Below, piece after piece: positions 48,456 to 56,860 of a stretch of DNA of 64,000 bases. Position 1 is the first letter of the stretch. The number at the start of each line of letters is the position of its first letter. Under the pieces are notes generated by a model. It had not been told where the DNA came from and made no database searches. It saw nothing but the letters and a program-made list of their open reading frames with translations. This stretch comes from Photobacterium sanguinicancri (GTDB taxonomy: Bacteria; Pseudomonadota; Gammaproteobacteria; Enterobacterales; Vibrionaceae): assembly GCF_024346675.1 (NCBI RefSeq), contig NZ_AP024850.1, positions 868,001-932,000 of the forward strand, given 5' to 3'. Position numbers and translations under genes: made by a program.

Positions 48456-48986
48456 TTAACGTTCAGGGATATCTAATAAGACCAATAAGGCACCATTGCC
48501 GCCAAACTCCAGTGGTGCTTGGTGGAAAGCCATAACGTCTGGGTGTTGTGCTAGCCATAGCGGTGCTTTGGCTTTCAGAATGTGCTTGCCAATACCATGC
48601 ATAACACAGGCACAAGACACTTTTTCTTTGATGCAGGCGGCAATCATTGCGGCCAGCTCTCGCTTCGCTTCTTGCTGTGTCATACCATGCATATCTAGAT
48701 ACATGTCAGGCACATATACCCCACGGCGAAGCTTTTTCACTTCATATTTAGACACGCCAGTGCGGGCATATTGCATTGGCCCGTTCTCATTTAAATGAGG
48801 CTCAAACTCGTCAGAGAAATAAAACTCATGGTTTTGAGTTTCTTTTATCGAGACTTTGGGCTTATTGACGTTTGTGCTCTGTCGGCGTGATGTGATTATG
48901 GTATCATGCGTCAACTTTTTTACGCCCTTTACCGCATCTTGGAAGAGAGAGAAGTCATCTTCCAACGCAGGATCTTTTTTAGTCAT
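48456..48986 (-). CDS. smrB: Smr-domain endonuclease SmrB
   Basis: 176 residues: an N-terminal helical extension and a C-terminal Smr domain (about 90-172) with LDMHGMTQQEAKREL, the HGIGKHILKAK loop and a final LEFGGNGALLVLL strand. SmrB is recruited to collided ribosomes and cuts the mRNA between them. Divergent from prmB across 53 bp, an arrangement conserved in related bacteria, where the intergenic region serves both promoters. Confidence 0.93.
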   Translation of the reverse strand: MTKKDPALEDDFSLFQDAVKGVKKLTHDTIITSRRQSTNVNKPKVSIKETQNHEFYFSDEFEPHLNENGPMQYARTGVSKYEVKKLRRGVYVPDMYLDMHGMTQQEAKRELAAMIAACIKEKVSCACVMHGIGKHILKAKAPLWLAQHPDVMAFHQAPLEFGGNGALLVLLDIPER

Positions 48987-49039
48987 AATGAATTTCCAAC
49001 AACTCGATAGCGGTATTGTAGCGTCATTCGGAGGCTATT

Positions 49040-49972
49040 TTGGATAAGATTTTTGTCGACGAAGCCGTCAACGAACTTCACACATTGCAAGACATGCTAC
49101 GTTGGACGGTAAGTCGTTTCAATGCTGCGGGACTTTTTTATGGTCATGGTACTGATAATGCGTGGGATGAAGCTGTTCAGCTTGTGCTTCCAACATTGTA
49201 TTTGCCGCTAGATATTCCATCAGATGTGCGTGAGTCACGTTTAACAAGCAGCGAGCGTTTACGCATTGTTGAGCGTGTTATTCGTCGTATTAACGAACGT
49301 ACTCCTGTGTCGTACCTAACGAATAAAGCCTATTTCTGTGGATTAGAGTTCTTTGTTGATGAGCGTGTACTTGTTCCACGTTCACCTATTGGTGAGCTGA
49401 TTGAAAACAGCTTTGAACCATTTTTAAAAGAACGTCCAACACGTATCATGGATTTGTGTACGGGCAGCGGTTGTATTGGTATCGCAACAGCGCATATGTT
49501 CCCAGAAGCAGAGGTAGATATTGTTGATATCTCTACCGACGCACTGGCAGTAGCAGAACAAAACATCACGGATCATGGTTTAGAGCAGCAAGTGATTCCA
49601 CTGCGTTCGGATCTATTACGTGATGTACCAAAAGACCTTTACGACCTTATCGTGACAAATCCACCTTACGTGGATCAAGAAGATATGGATAGCCTGCCTG
49701 ACGAATTCCGTCATGAACCTGAGCTTGGCTTAGCGGCGGGTAGTGATGGTCTGAAATTGGTTCGCCGTATTTTGTCAAATGCACCTGATTACTTGAAAGA
49801 GAATGGTGTTTTGATCTGTGAAGTGGGTAACTCCATGATCCACATGGAAGAACAATACCCGAACATTCCATTCACTTGGATCGAATTTGAAAACGGTGGT
49901 CATGGTGTATTCATGATGACACGTGAGCAATTGATCGATTGCCAAGACGAGTTCGCTCTTTACCGCGACTAA
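49040..49972 (+). CDS. prmB: Ribosomal protein uL3 glutamine methyltransferase PrmB
   Basis: 310-residue N5-glutamine methyltransferase that modifies ribosomal protein uL3. SAM-binding motif [14 protein letters not shown]; catalytic NPPY at 207-210 with the [12 protein letters not shown] context specific for PrmB over PrmC. TTG start at 49040, supported by CGGAGG upstream and by [10 protein letters not shown] agreeing with relatives. In many gammaproteobacteria aroC follows prmB; here a terminator and a broken gene follow instead. Confidence 0.95.
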   Translation: MDKIFVDEAVNELHTLQDMLRWTVSRFNAAGLFYGHGTDNAWDEAVQLVLPTLYLPLDIPSDVRESRLTSSERLRIVERVIRRINERTPVSYLTNKAYFCGLEFFVDERVLVPRSPIGELIENSFEPFLKERPTRIMDLCTGSGCIGIATAHMFPEAEVDIVDISTDALAVAEQNITDHGLEQQVIPLRSDLLRDVPKDLYDLIVTNPPYVDQEDMDSLPDEFRHEPELGLAAGSDGLKLVRRILSNAPDYLKENGVLICEVGNSMIHMEEQYPNIPFTWIEFENGGHGVFMMTREQLIDCQDEFALYRD

Positions 49973-50010
49973 CTCAAGAAGTTAGCGCTTAAAGTGTCGA
50001 CTTGAATAAA

Positions 50011-50035
50011 AACGGAGCCTCGCGCTCCGTTTTTT
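50011..50035 (+). terminator. Terminator after prmB
   Basis: 8-bp stem AACGGAGC / GCTCCGTT, loop CTCGC, followed by TTTT. The A-run on the other side may serve the minus strand too. Confidence 0.9.
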
Positions 50036-50065
50036 GTATCTACAATTTGCCTTCAGTCTGGTTGG

Positions 50066-50356
50066 TTAGAAACGACGCCCTAACGAGAAGGTAAACTGGT
50101 TCCAGTTCAAGAAGCCATACTCTGCAAACAAGGTCCATTCTTTGTTGTCACCAAAGTCATACACGGCACTGACTGCCATGTTAGAGCTTTCTTTACTCTT
50201 CAAATCGACATTTGATGAAAGAAGTGTATTTGAGGCTAAGGCTATGTTCTTATCCGAGCTTGCTAGAAAGTCTTGATTGGATTGAGGGTGGAAGAAATAA
50301 GGGAGGCCAATGATGACTGTGGGCAAAGGAAAATTGTCGGAATAATAGCGAAACAA
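50066..50356 (-). pseudogene. C-terminal fragment of an outer-membrane beta-barrel protein
   Basis: An open frame of 96 codons with no ATG at its start and no signal peptide. Its last 35 residues (AVYDFGDNKEWTLFAEYGFLNWNQ, ending GRRF) have alternating strands and a C-terminal Phe, the hallmark of a barrel protein. The frame opens inside the queC terminator, so it has no promoter of its own. Most likely a 3' remnant of a deleted porin-like gene. Parent family not identified. Confidence 0.6.
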
Positions 50357-50381
50357 AAAAGGTGAAGCGTTACTTCACCTT
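50352..50381 (-). terminator. Terminator of queC
   Basis: 9-bp stem AAGGTGAAG / CTTCACCTT, loop CGTTA on the plus strand; on the minus strand it is followed by TTTTGTTT. Lies 37 bases after queC. Confidence 0.9.
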
Positions 50382-50417
50382 AAAGTTTACGTTGCCAGCT
50401 TGGATCTAGATGATCTC

Positions 50418-51110
50418 TTAGGCTTCTTGTTGTTTAGTGACTAATGACGCCATCACTTCCGCGCGATTATCTAAATAGTCTGTTAGACCAGCACGGCGAA
50501 GATCACAAGATGGACAATCACCACAGCCATCGCCAATAATGCCGTTGTAACAAGTCAGTGTTTTCTCACGAACAAAATCTAACTGATGTTTTTGATCTGC
50601 TAAAGCCCACGTTTCGGCTTTATTAAGCCACATCAAAGGCGTTTCGATAGTGAAAGTTCTATCCATTCCCAGTACCAATGACTGATTAAGTGATTTCACA
50701 AATTCGTCACGACAGTCAGGGTAACCCGAAAAGTCTGTTTCACACACACCAGTAATGACAGATTCAGCACCAATTTGGTAAGCGTAAATCCCCGCCAGTG
50801 TTAGAAATAGGATATTACGGCCCGGCACAAAAGAGTTCGGTAAGCCGTTGGCTTGCAGCTCGTGTGAAACCTCAATGCTATCGCGAGTTAATGAGCTAAT
50901 TGCCAATTCATTCAACAAGCCAACATCCATCACTTTATGTGCGGTGATGTTGAGTTCTTTACAGATAGATTCGGCTACTTCAATTTCAAGCTTATGACGT
51001 TGACCATAATCGAATGTAATACAGTGTACTTCATCGTATTGGGCAATGGCTTGGATAAGGCAAGTAGTGGAGTCTTGACCACCACTAAAAACAACTACGG
51101 CTTTGCGCAT
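50418..51110 (-). CDS. queC: 7-cyano-7-deazaguanine synthase QueC
   Basis: 230-residue enzyme that makes preQ0 from CDG in queuosine synthesis. PP-loop SGGQDS at 9-14; zinc-binding cysteines in the C-terminal cluster [21 protein letters not shown] ribosome-binding site 8 bases before the ATG. A hairpin TACCGA-N7-TCGGTA (51136-51154) lies in the leader; it does not match the preQ1 riboswitch pattern. No other queuosine gene is adjacent. The 279-bp upstream gap shows only this hairpin and the next terminator. Confidence 0.96.
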   Translation of the reverse strand: MRKAVVVFSGGQDSTTCLIQAIAQYDEVHCITFDYGQRHKLEIEVAESICKELNITAHKVMDVGLLNELAISSLTRDSIEVSHELQANGLPNSFVPGRNILFLTLAGIYAYQIGAESVITGVCETDFSGYPDCRDEFVKSLNQSLVLGMDRTFTIETPLMWLNKAETWALADQKHQLDFVREKTLTCYNGIIGDGCGDCPSCDLRRAGLTDYLDNRAEVMASLVTKQQEA

Positions 51111-51328
51111 GAATCTTTGTCCTTCAAAGTGTTCGTACCGAAAAACAGTCGGTAGGGATCTATCTTTGTTCTGGCACTCTTAATCATGGTGAGAAAAGGG
51201 CCTTTCAAAGAGAGGCCAACAGCAGATTTTCTATTGGCGAGGCAATGCTACCTTACCCTGAGTGTAGAAGGAAGTAAGCAGGAATAAGCATGGATAAAGA
51301 AACGATAAAGGGGCCAATATACGGCGTT

Positions 51329-51358
51329 AAAAAAAGCCGTAAACATGTATTACGGCTT
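51329..51358 (-). terminator. Terminator of the cysteine-synthase-like gene
   Basis: 9-bp stem AAGCCGTAA / TTACGGCTT with a 7-base loop; on the minus strand followed by TTTTTAA. Lies 32 bases after the stop. Confidence 0.9.
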
Positions 51359-51389
51359 CTGTATCTTCCTATTTACGAGGCGTTAATGA

Positions 51390-52457
51390 CTAGTTGAATT
51401 CACCTGTTTGCTCAAACTGCTCAAGTTGTTGTAAGTAGCCTGAGATATCACCAATGTTTTCGCGTACCCACTCTAGATTGAAATAGGTATCTAAGTAGCG
51501 CTCACCACTGTCACATAGCAAGGTCACGATTGAACCTGTCTCGCCGCGTTGTTTCATTTCAATGGCCAATTGCAATACACCATAAAGGTTCGTACCAGTA
51601 GAAGCGCCAGCTTTACGGCCTAATAGTTTTTCTAACCAGTGTACTGTTGCCACACTGGCAGCATCAGGGATAGTGCGCATTTCATCGACTACTCCTGCAA
51701 TAAAGCTGGGCTCTACACGCGGGCGGCCTATGCCTTCAATACGGCTGCCTTTATCACCAACGAGTGCTGCATTTTGTGTTTTATAAAATTCGTGAAAAAC
51801 AGAGTTTTCAGGGTCAACCACACACAGTTGTGTCGTGTGCATTTGATAGCGAATGTAACGGCCGATGGTCGCAGATGTACCGCCAGTGCCAGGGCTCATC
51901 ACAATCCAGCGTGGAATAGGGTGCTCTTCTAATGCCATCTGGCTGAATATGCTGTTGGCAATATTATTATTTCCCCGCCAGTCAGTGGCCCGCTCAGCAA
52001 AGGTGAACTGATCCATGTAATGTCCATTCATCTCTTTTGCTAAGCGGCGAGATTCGTCATAAATTTCGCTAGGGCTATCCACAAAATGGGCTTGGCCACC
52101 ATAAAATTTTATTTGTTCTATTTTTTTACAGGCTGTTTTGCGCGGTACAACGGCAATAAAAGGAAGACCAAGCAAACGTGCAAAGTAGGCTTCAGACACG
52201 GCAGTGCTACCTGATGATGATTCAATGATTGGAGTGTCTTTATTGATCCAGCCATTACAAAGTGCATAAAGAAAGAGTGAGCGTGCTAAGCGATGTTTCA
52301 AGCTACCTGTTGGGTGCGTACTCTCATCTTTTAAATAAATATCAATACCGTCGAGGATTGGAATGTCTAATTTGATAAGGTGCGTGTCTGCTGAGCGTTG
52401 GTAATCCGCTTCAATTTTACGAATAGCAGTGTTAATCCATTGTGAGTTATTTGTCAT
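51390..52457 (-). CDS. PLP-dependent cysteine synthase-family enzyme, possible cysteine desulfhydrase
   Basis: 355-residue fold-type II PLP enzyme. PLP lysine K54 in [12 protein letters not shown]; phosphate-binding loop [10 protein letters not shown]; Asn loop replaced by [12 protein letters not shown]. This differs from biosynthetic CysK/CysM (which have SGNTG), and it has an extra C-terminal part. Divergent from an Lrp-type regulator 136 bp away; comparable pairs control cysteine breakdown in other enterobacteria and vibrios. Catabolic role is inferred from that context. Confidence 0.82.
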   Translation of the reverse strand: MTNNSQWINTAIRKIEADYQRSADTHLIKLDIPILDGIDIYLKDESTHPTGSLKHRLARSLFLYALCNGWINKDTPIIESSSGSTAVSEAYFARLLGLPFIAVVPRKTACKKIEQIKFYGGQAHFVDSPSEIYDESRRLAKEMNGHYMDQFTFAERATDWRGNNNIANSIFSQMALEEHPIPRWIVMSPGTGGTSATIGRYIRYQMHTTQLCVVDPENSVFHEFYKTQNAALVGDKGSRIEGIGRPRVEPSFIAGVVDEMRTIPDAASVATVHWLEKLLGRKAGASTGTNLYGVLQLAIEMKQRGETGSIVTLLCDSGERYLDTYFNLEWVRENIGDISGYLQQLEQFEQTGEFN

Positions 52458-52593
52458 TTTTTAAACCTCAGCAGTCTGTTTTTTTTCTTGATACGGATTA
52501 TCTTAGTTATTAAATGGGATAAAAACTTTGCTATATTTGCTTGAATAACGCTAAATGTAGAAAAAAATTCTCTGAATGTGAGGTTAGTTGTTA

Positions 52594-53058
52594 ATGAAAG
52601 CTCCAATCGATCAAGTTGATAGGACATTACTTAGGTTGCTACAACAAGATGGTACCTTATCGCTTGCGGAATTAGCGGATAAGGTAAATTTAACAACAAC
52701 CCCTTGTTGGAAACGTTTAAAGCGTTTGGAAGAGAATGGAATTTTACGCCAGCGTGTAGCCTTACTTGACCCTATTCTTCTGGGGTTATCATTCACTGCT
52801 TTTGTTCAAATCAAAACCAGCAACCACTCGAAAGAATGGTACAACACCCTAGTCGAAGCTGTGGATGATTTTCCTGAAGTGATGGAGTTTTATCGTATGG
52901 CGGGTGAATACGACTATATGATGAAAGTGCAAGTTGCCGATATGGCTGCCTTCGATCAGTTTTATAAGAAAATGGTGAATAGCATTGAAGGGCTCACGAA
53001 TGTGACGTCGACCTTTGCAATGGAGCCACTGAAATACACTACGGCTTTACCTTTATAG
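52594..53058 (+). CDS. Lrp/AsnC-family transcriptional regulator
   Basis: 154 residues: N-terminal winged helix ([44 protein letters not shown]) and C-terminal RAM effector domain (about 70-145). The TTPCWKR recognition helix resembles DecR/YbaO-type regulators that respond to cysteine. ATG at 52594 with GAGG 10 bases upstream; an in-frame TTG at 52588 is less likely. Probably activates the divergent PLP enzyme gene when cysteine is in excess (inference). Confidence 0.9.
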   Translation: MKAPIDQVDRTLLRLLQQDGTLSLAELADKVNLTTTPCWKRLKRLEENGILRQRVALLDPILLGLSFTAFVQIKTSNHSKEWYNTLVEAVDDFPEVMEFYRMAGEYDYMMKVQVADMAAFDQFYKKMVNSIEGLTNVTSTFAMEPLKYTTALPL

Positions 53059-53080
53059 TTTCTTCTCTACATATTTTTTA

Positions 53081-53122
53081 AAGCCCGCTTTATGATAATT
53101 TCGCATAAAGTGGGCTTTTTTT
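53081..53122 (+). terminator. Terminator after the Lrp-type regulator
   Basis: 14-bp stem AAGCCCGCTTTATG / CATAAAGTGGGCTT (one G-U pair), 9-base loop, then TTTTT. One of the strongest in the window. Confidence 0.94.
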
Positions 53123-53240
53123 ATGTGATTTTTAGAATAAATCACGTTTCATATCTATTATGCCACCTGTCTTATATTAGCATATTTCAAATGGTGTATT
53201 TTTGATGCAATAAAGGTGATGCGAGTCAATTATTGGCAAT

Positions 53241-53259
53241 AAAAATTATTATCATTACT
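53241..53259. promoter_or_regulatory. Fur box upstream of the FTR1/cytochrome block
   Basis: Read on the minus strand, AGTAATGATAATAATTTTT matches the Fur consensus GATAATGATAATCATTATC at 14 of 19 positions. A -10-like TATAGT at 53282-53287 places the box over the -35 region, the classical position for repression by Fe-Fur. The 313-bp gap 53059-53372 contains only the terminator at its start and this promoter region. Confidence 0.72.
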
Positions 53260-53372
53260 GTTATTTACATTTTGAAACATATATAGTGCGAACAATTCTC
53301 GTTTAGCATCTGTTCGGTGACACTCATTTGTTGTGCAAATAACCGTGATGGAATAATAAAAAAGGAAAAACC

Positions 53373-55394
53373 GTGAAGAAGTCAACGTTAACGCTTGCCA
53401 TTGCCGCAGCCGTTTTTGCATCGACTGCGAGTGCTGCAGCTCAAGTTAAAGTGCTTGATAAGACTCATCAGCCAGCAGGTAACTTTCTAGCATATACCGA
53501 ATTTGAATTATCAGGAGAGCCTTTAGCAGAATCGCTAGGCCTAGATCTTGATGTGTTAGACCCGAATATTGCAGATGATCCAACACCATTTGATTTTGCT
53601 GCAGGTATTGAAAGTTACGAGTACTCAGAAGAAGCGATGTACGCGTTGAACTACCAATCGCAAATGGGTCCACACCTTGTTAACGGTCCTGTTAACCAAG
53701 CGCGTGGCGGTAAACTTGCTGATTTAGGTAAACGTGTTATCGAAATGGCGGGTGCGGTGGGTTTCCCAGCGAGCGAAATTCCGCAAAACATGTACCCAAT
53801 TTCGATTCCATATGTTTCGGGTAACCCTGAGTTTGCACAAAAGCCTGACACCACCACAGTTAACGGCGATGAAGTCGAGATTACGACGGCGAAAGGTAAT
53901 AGCAAAACAGTTCAAACGGTTGTTCCCGCTTATTTCCGTGACTACAAAACATTGGCTTGGGATGAAGCGAGCTTTGATAAAGCATTCAACCCTGCTGCAA
54001 CTGGCGGTATTTTGCTGAAAGAAGTGATGTGGTCACAAGATTTCTTAGGTGGCATGCACGTCACTGCGACAGATGAAGAAGTAGAAGCTGAATCTGCTGT
54101 TATGGATCAAGACGGCAAGCACAGCCTGGGTGTTTCTGCCGCTGATGGCTTTAACGGCATGATGCTGACTGAAATGTCGATTGATAAGATGCTTATCATG
54201 CAACAGCAATTAGGCTTTGATGGTAAGAAGCTGGGTGTGAAATTCGGCCCTGATTACGATCCAGCGAAAGGCCCAATTTGGTTCGCGCACAAAGTGGCCG
54301 TGACTGAAGGTGAACAAAACGGCGTTAAATCCATTGCGGGTCTAAAAGTAACTGATGGCACATCAACACTACGTGATACTTGGTCAACACTATGGCCTGT
54401 AGCGGAATTCTTTGCATTCAGTGATCAACGTGAAGCAAACAGCGCGCAAAATCCTGCTTTCTTAGCGGTATTTGATGGTGCTCCATTTGCGGCGGCACCT
54501 GCGGCTAACACTGATGCGAATGAAGGAAATGATGTCGTTGCTGACGATGCTTTCTCGTTAGCGAACAATATTTCAAACCTTTTATTTAAAAACATTGCAG
54601 CGCTGCACTACAACCAAGCGAAAGGTACGTTTGTTACCGAATTCAAAGATGGTAAGCAAGGCAACCAAGTTGATACTTACGATGCTGCGTACTCGATTGT
54701 TGCACTATCGATTTACCAACGTGCGAAAGATGCATTGCCTGTTGGTTATGCTTCTGCAGAGTCTGGTGATGTAGACCTGAAAACCGCAGCGGGTAAAGAC
54801 GCATTAGCGATGATCAAAGGTCAGGCTGACTTCATCATTGATCACCTTGTTAGCAGCAACGGCCTTGTGTTTGATGGCCTAACGTTAAATAAAGTGAATA
54901 CCCTCAACAAAGACAAATCACTGGATGCACAGTTTGCTGCTATTCGTGGTTTGGTCGCCGCTTACCTTGCAACGGATGATGTGAAGTACAAGCAAGCTGC
55001 CCGTTCTATTTACCTAGCGGTAGAGAAAAACATGTTTGATAAAAACATCAACACATGGGCAACCGTACCGGGTAAAGCAACTATCCACACTCCGTATACT
55101 GAAGCGGCAATTTCAGGTGGTCTGCGCGAAGCGATTCTCCACCTGAAAAACGAAGAAGGCGAGAACGAGCCAGCACTAGAATTAACTACCCTAACGGATC
55201 GTTATGTCAGCTGGTTCCGCACTGTGATTAATGGCGGTATGCAGTTAGCAGAGTGGATGGGTGATTCAGGTGAAAACCAAATTAAAGGTAGCAGCTCAAC
55301 GGATACAGATGAAGATGGTGTTCATCAAATCATCGCTGCTGGTGGCAAGTTTGGTACTGCAATGACAATGGCAAATAAGGCCAGTGTTAAATAA
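53373..55394 (+). CDS. Large secreted protein of unknown function, first gene of the iron block
   Basis: 673 residues. Clear signal peptide (MKKSTLTLAIAAAVFASTASA, cleavage near 21). The second half (about 410-640) is helical with the spacing of an alpha/alpha-toroid domain (YDAAYSIVALSIYQRAKDALP; QFAAIRGLVAAYLATDDVKYKQAARSIYLAVEKNMFD; YTEAAISGGLREAILHL). An Asp-rich DTDEDG loop near residue 648 could bind calcium. No Cys, no CXXCH and no recognised iron-binding motif. GTG start with AAGGA upstream. Behind a Fur box; an intrinsic terminator follows, so it is probably made in excess over the downstream genes. Confidence 0.7.
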   Translation: MKKSTLTLAIAAAVFASTASAAAQVKVLDKTHQPAGNFLAYTEFELSGEPLAESLGLDLDVLDPNIADDPTPFDFAAGIESYEYSEEAMYALNYQSQMGPHLVNGPVNQARGGKLADLGKRVIEMAGAVGFPASEIPQNMYPISIPYVSGNPEFAQKPDTTTVNGDEVEITTAKGNSKTVQTVVPAYFRDYKTLAWDEASFDKAFNPAATGGILLKEVMWSQDFLGGMHVTATDEEVEAESAVMDQDGKHSLGVSAADGFNGMMLTEMSIDKMLIMQQQLGFDGKKLGVKFGPDYDPAKGPIWFAHKVAVTEGEQNGVKSIAGLKVTDGTSTLRDTWSTLWPVAEFFAFSDQREANSAQNPAFLAVFDGAPFAAAPAANTDANEGNDVVADDAFSLANNISNLLFKNIAALHYNQAKGTFVTEFKDGKQGNQVDTYDAAYSIVALSIYQRAKDALPVGYASAESGDVDLKTAAGKDALAMIKGQADFIIDHLVSSNGLVFDGLTLNKVNTLNKDKSLDAQFAAIRGLVAAYLATDDVKYKQAARSIYLAVEKNMFDKNINTWATVPGKATIHTPYTEAAISGGLREAILHLKNEEGENEPALELTTLTDRYVSWFRTVINGGMQLAEWMGDSGENQIKGSSSTDTDEDGVHQIIAAGGKFGTAMTMANKASVK

Positions 55395-55420
55395 CCAGTC
55401 ACCATAATTTGTTACGGATT

Positions 55421-55456
55421 AGGCAGCGATTTTGTATCGCTGCCTTTGTCGTTTTT
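55421..55456 (+). terminator. Terminator/attenuator inside the iron block
   Basis: Perfect 10-bp stem AGGCAGCGAT / ATCGCTGCCT, loop TTTGT, followed by TTGTCGTTTTT. The interrupted T-run suggests partial termination between the first gene and the b-type cytochrome gene. No other clear promoter is seen in this 127-bp gap. Confidence 0.8.
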
Positions 55457-55521
55457 ATCATTTTGATTATTTATTGTGTTTTTTATCGGTAAGTAATGAC
55501 GGGTAGTGAGTAAGAATTGTT

Positions 55522-56004
55522 ATGGCTGCGCATAGTGTGTCGGAACAGCTTCCGAAGTCCGGGTGGTTTAACCAATGGTGGCTGAGTTTGGCTTATCACC
55601 ATAAATGGGCTGAATCTTTACTCTATATGATGTTTTTCAGCGGGATCTTGCTTTGGGATCGCGTTGGGGTGACGTGGCAGGTTGAGCGTTGGTTACTGTT
55701 GGCACACATGCTGGTAGGCGCAACCTTGTTCAGTCTTATTGTTGGCGCATTTTGGGGCGCTCACCGTCGTCTGATCGTTAAAAGTAATAAGCCATTTCTA
55801 CGCCAAACCGGCACTTTGATTGAGTGGCTCTTGATAGCGTGCAGCCTCAGCGGCTTCTATCTGATTTTTTACGGTAACACGGGCAACCCCCTTGGTGTCG
55901 TAATGCAAAATATTCACTTCTATTCATCTTGGTTACTGGCTCCATTGGTGTTTCGCCATGCAATGCGCTGGAGCGTGTTAAACCTATCGAAATTTTTTAA
56001 GTGA
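55522..56004 (+). CDS. Four-helix membrane protein, b-type cytochrome-like
   Basis: 160 residues with four hydrophobic helices (about 31-48, 60-80, 99-117, 134-148). His residues sit near helix ends: YHHKW (26-27), LAHM (about 62), GAHRR (about 76), NIHFYSSW (about 131) and FRHAMRW (about 145), the pattern of a diheme cytochrome b561-type electron carrier. Heme binding is not proven by the sequence. FTR1 follows after 38 bases. Possible role: passing electrons between the quinone pool and the periplasmic cytochrome at 60.4 kb. Confidence 0.68.
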   Translation: MAAHSVSEQLPKSGWFNQWWLSLAYHHKWAESLLYMMFFSGILLWDRVGVTWQVERWLLLAHMLVGATLFSLIVGAFWGAHRRLIVKSNKPFLRQTGTLIEWLLIACSLSGFYLIFYGNTGNPLGVVMQNIHFYSSWLLAPLVFRHAMRWSVLNLSKFFK

Positions 56005-56041
56005 TGAATAGCAAAAACAGTAAAAATTGTTTGGGGAAAAC

Positions 56042-56860
56042 ATGTTAGCCAGTTTTTTAATTACTCTACGAGAAGGGCTGGAAGCCTTCTTGCTTGTGGG
56101 CATCGCCTTATCCTATTTAGCTAAACTTAATGCCCGCCAATACAATAAATATATCTATTTAGGGGTGTTTGTCGGTTTGTTGCTTTCATTGGTTGTGGCT
56201 GTTGTGTTCCAAGTGGTCGTCGATCAGTTTAGCAACGAGCTATACCGTAACTATTTGATGGCAGGGATCCTCACTTTTGCGACTGTCGTGCTGACTTACA
56301 TGGCGATCTGGATGCAGAATCAGGCCAAAAACCAAGTCGCGCAGATGCAGCAAGATGTATCTGATATGGTCAGTTCGGGCAACTTATTTGGCTTGGTCTT
56401 TTTGTCTTTGTTGGCGGTATTGCGTGAAGGTTTTGAGACGATTTTATTTTTCTCTGCCTTGATGTATTCAAACTTTGGTGAATTCAGTACCCAAGATGCC
56501 TTAATTGGCGCTGTCGCTGGCCTGTTACTTTCACTGGCAATCGTGTGGTTGATGTTACGTACAACGCGTAATGTGCCGTTGCGATCTTTTTTCCGCTGGA
56601 CCAGCCTATTGATCATTGTGATTGCAGCAGGACTGTTATCGTCGGCAGTGAACATGTTGCAAGCGGCACACGTATTGCCTGTTCTTCATGCGCAGCTTTT
56701 TGATATTTCGCACATCCTCGATGATCGTGGAGTGTTTGGCACTTTCTTACGTGCTTTGTTTGGCTACAACTCTTCGCCGGGGTTATTACAACTCGCGGTT
56801 TGGGGCGGCTACATGGTGACATTTATCTTTTTCTGGAATCGAGGTTATAAGCAAGCATGA
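56042..56860 (+). CDS. FTR1-family iron permease
   Basis: 272 residues from the ATG at 56042 (GGGGA just upstream); a TTG at 56027 is less likely. Seven hydrophobic segments. Both Fe-binding REXXE motifs are present: REGLE at 10-14 and REGFE at 128-132. FTR1/EfeU proteins move Fe3+ across the inner membrane after oxidation of Fe2+ by a partner. The usual partners (EfeO, EfeB, P19, multicopper oxidase) are absent nearby. Overlaps the flavoprotein gene by ATGA. Confidence 0.93.
   Translation: MLASFLITLREGLEAFLLVGIALSYLAKLNARQYNKYIYLGVFVGLLLSLVVAVVFQVVVDQFSNELYRNYLMAGILTFATVVLTYMAIWMQNQAKNQVAQMQQDVSDMVSSGNLFGLVFLSLLAVLREGFETILFFSALMYSNFGEFSTQDALIGAVAGLLLSLAIVWLMLRTTRNVPLRSFFRWTSLLIIVIAAGLLSSAVNMLQAAHVLPVLHAQLFDISHILDDRGVFGTFLRALFGYNSSPGLLQLAVWGGYMVTFIFFWNRGYKQA

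Noticed and set aside
51111..51160. preQ1 riboswitch upstream of queC
   Set aside because: A hairpin is present, but the preQ1 loop and A-rich tail pattern (such as AACUAGG) is missing.
51291..51398. 35-codon plus-strand frame starting MDKETIKG
   Set aside because: It runs through the terminator hairpin of the PLP enzyme gene and into its 3' end; unlikely to be translated.
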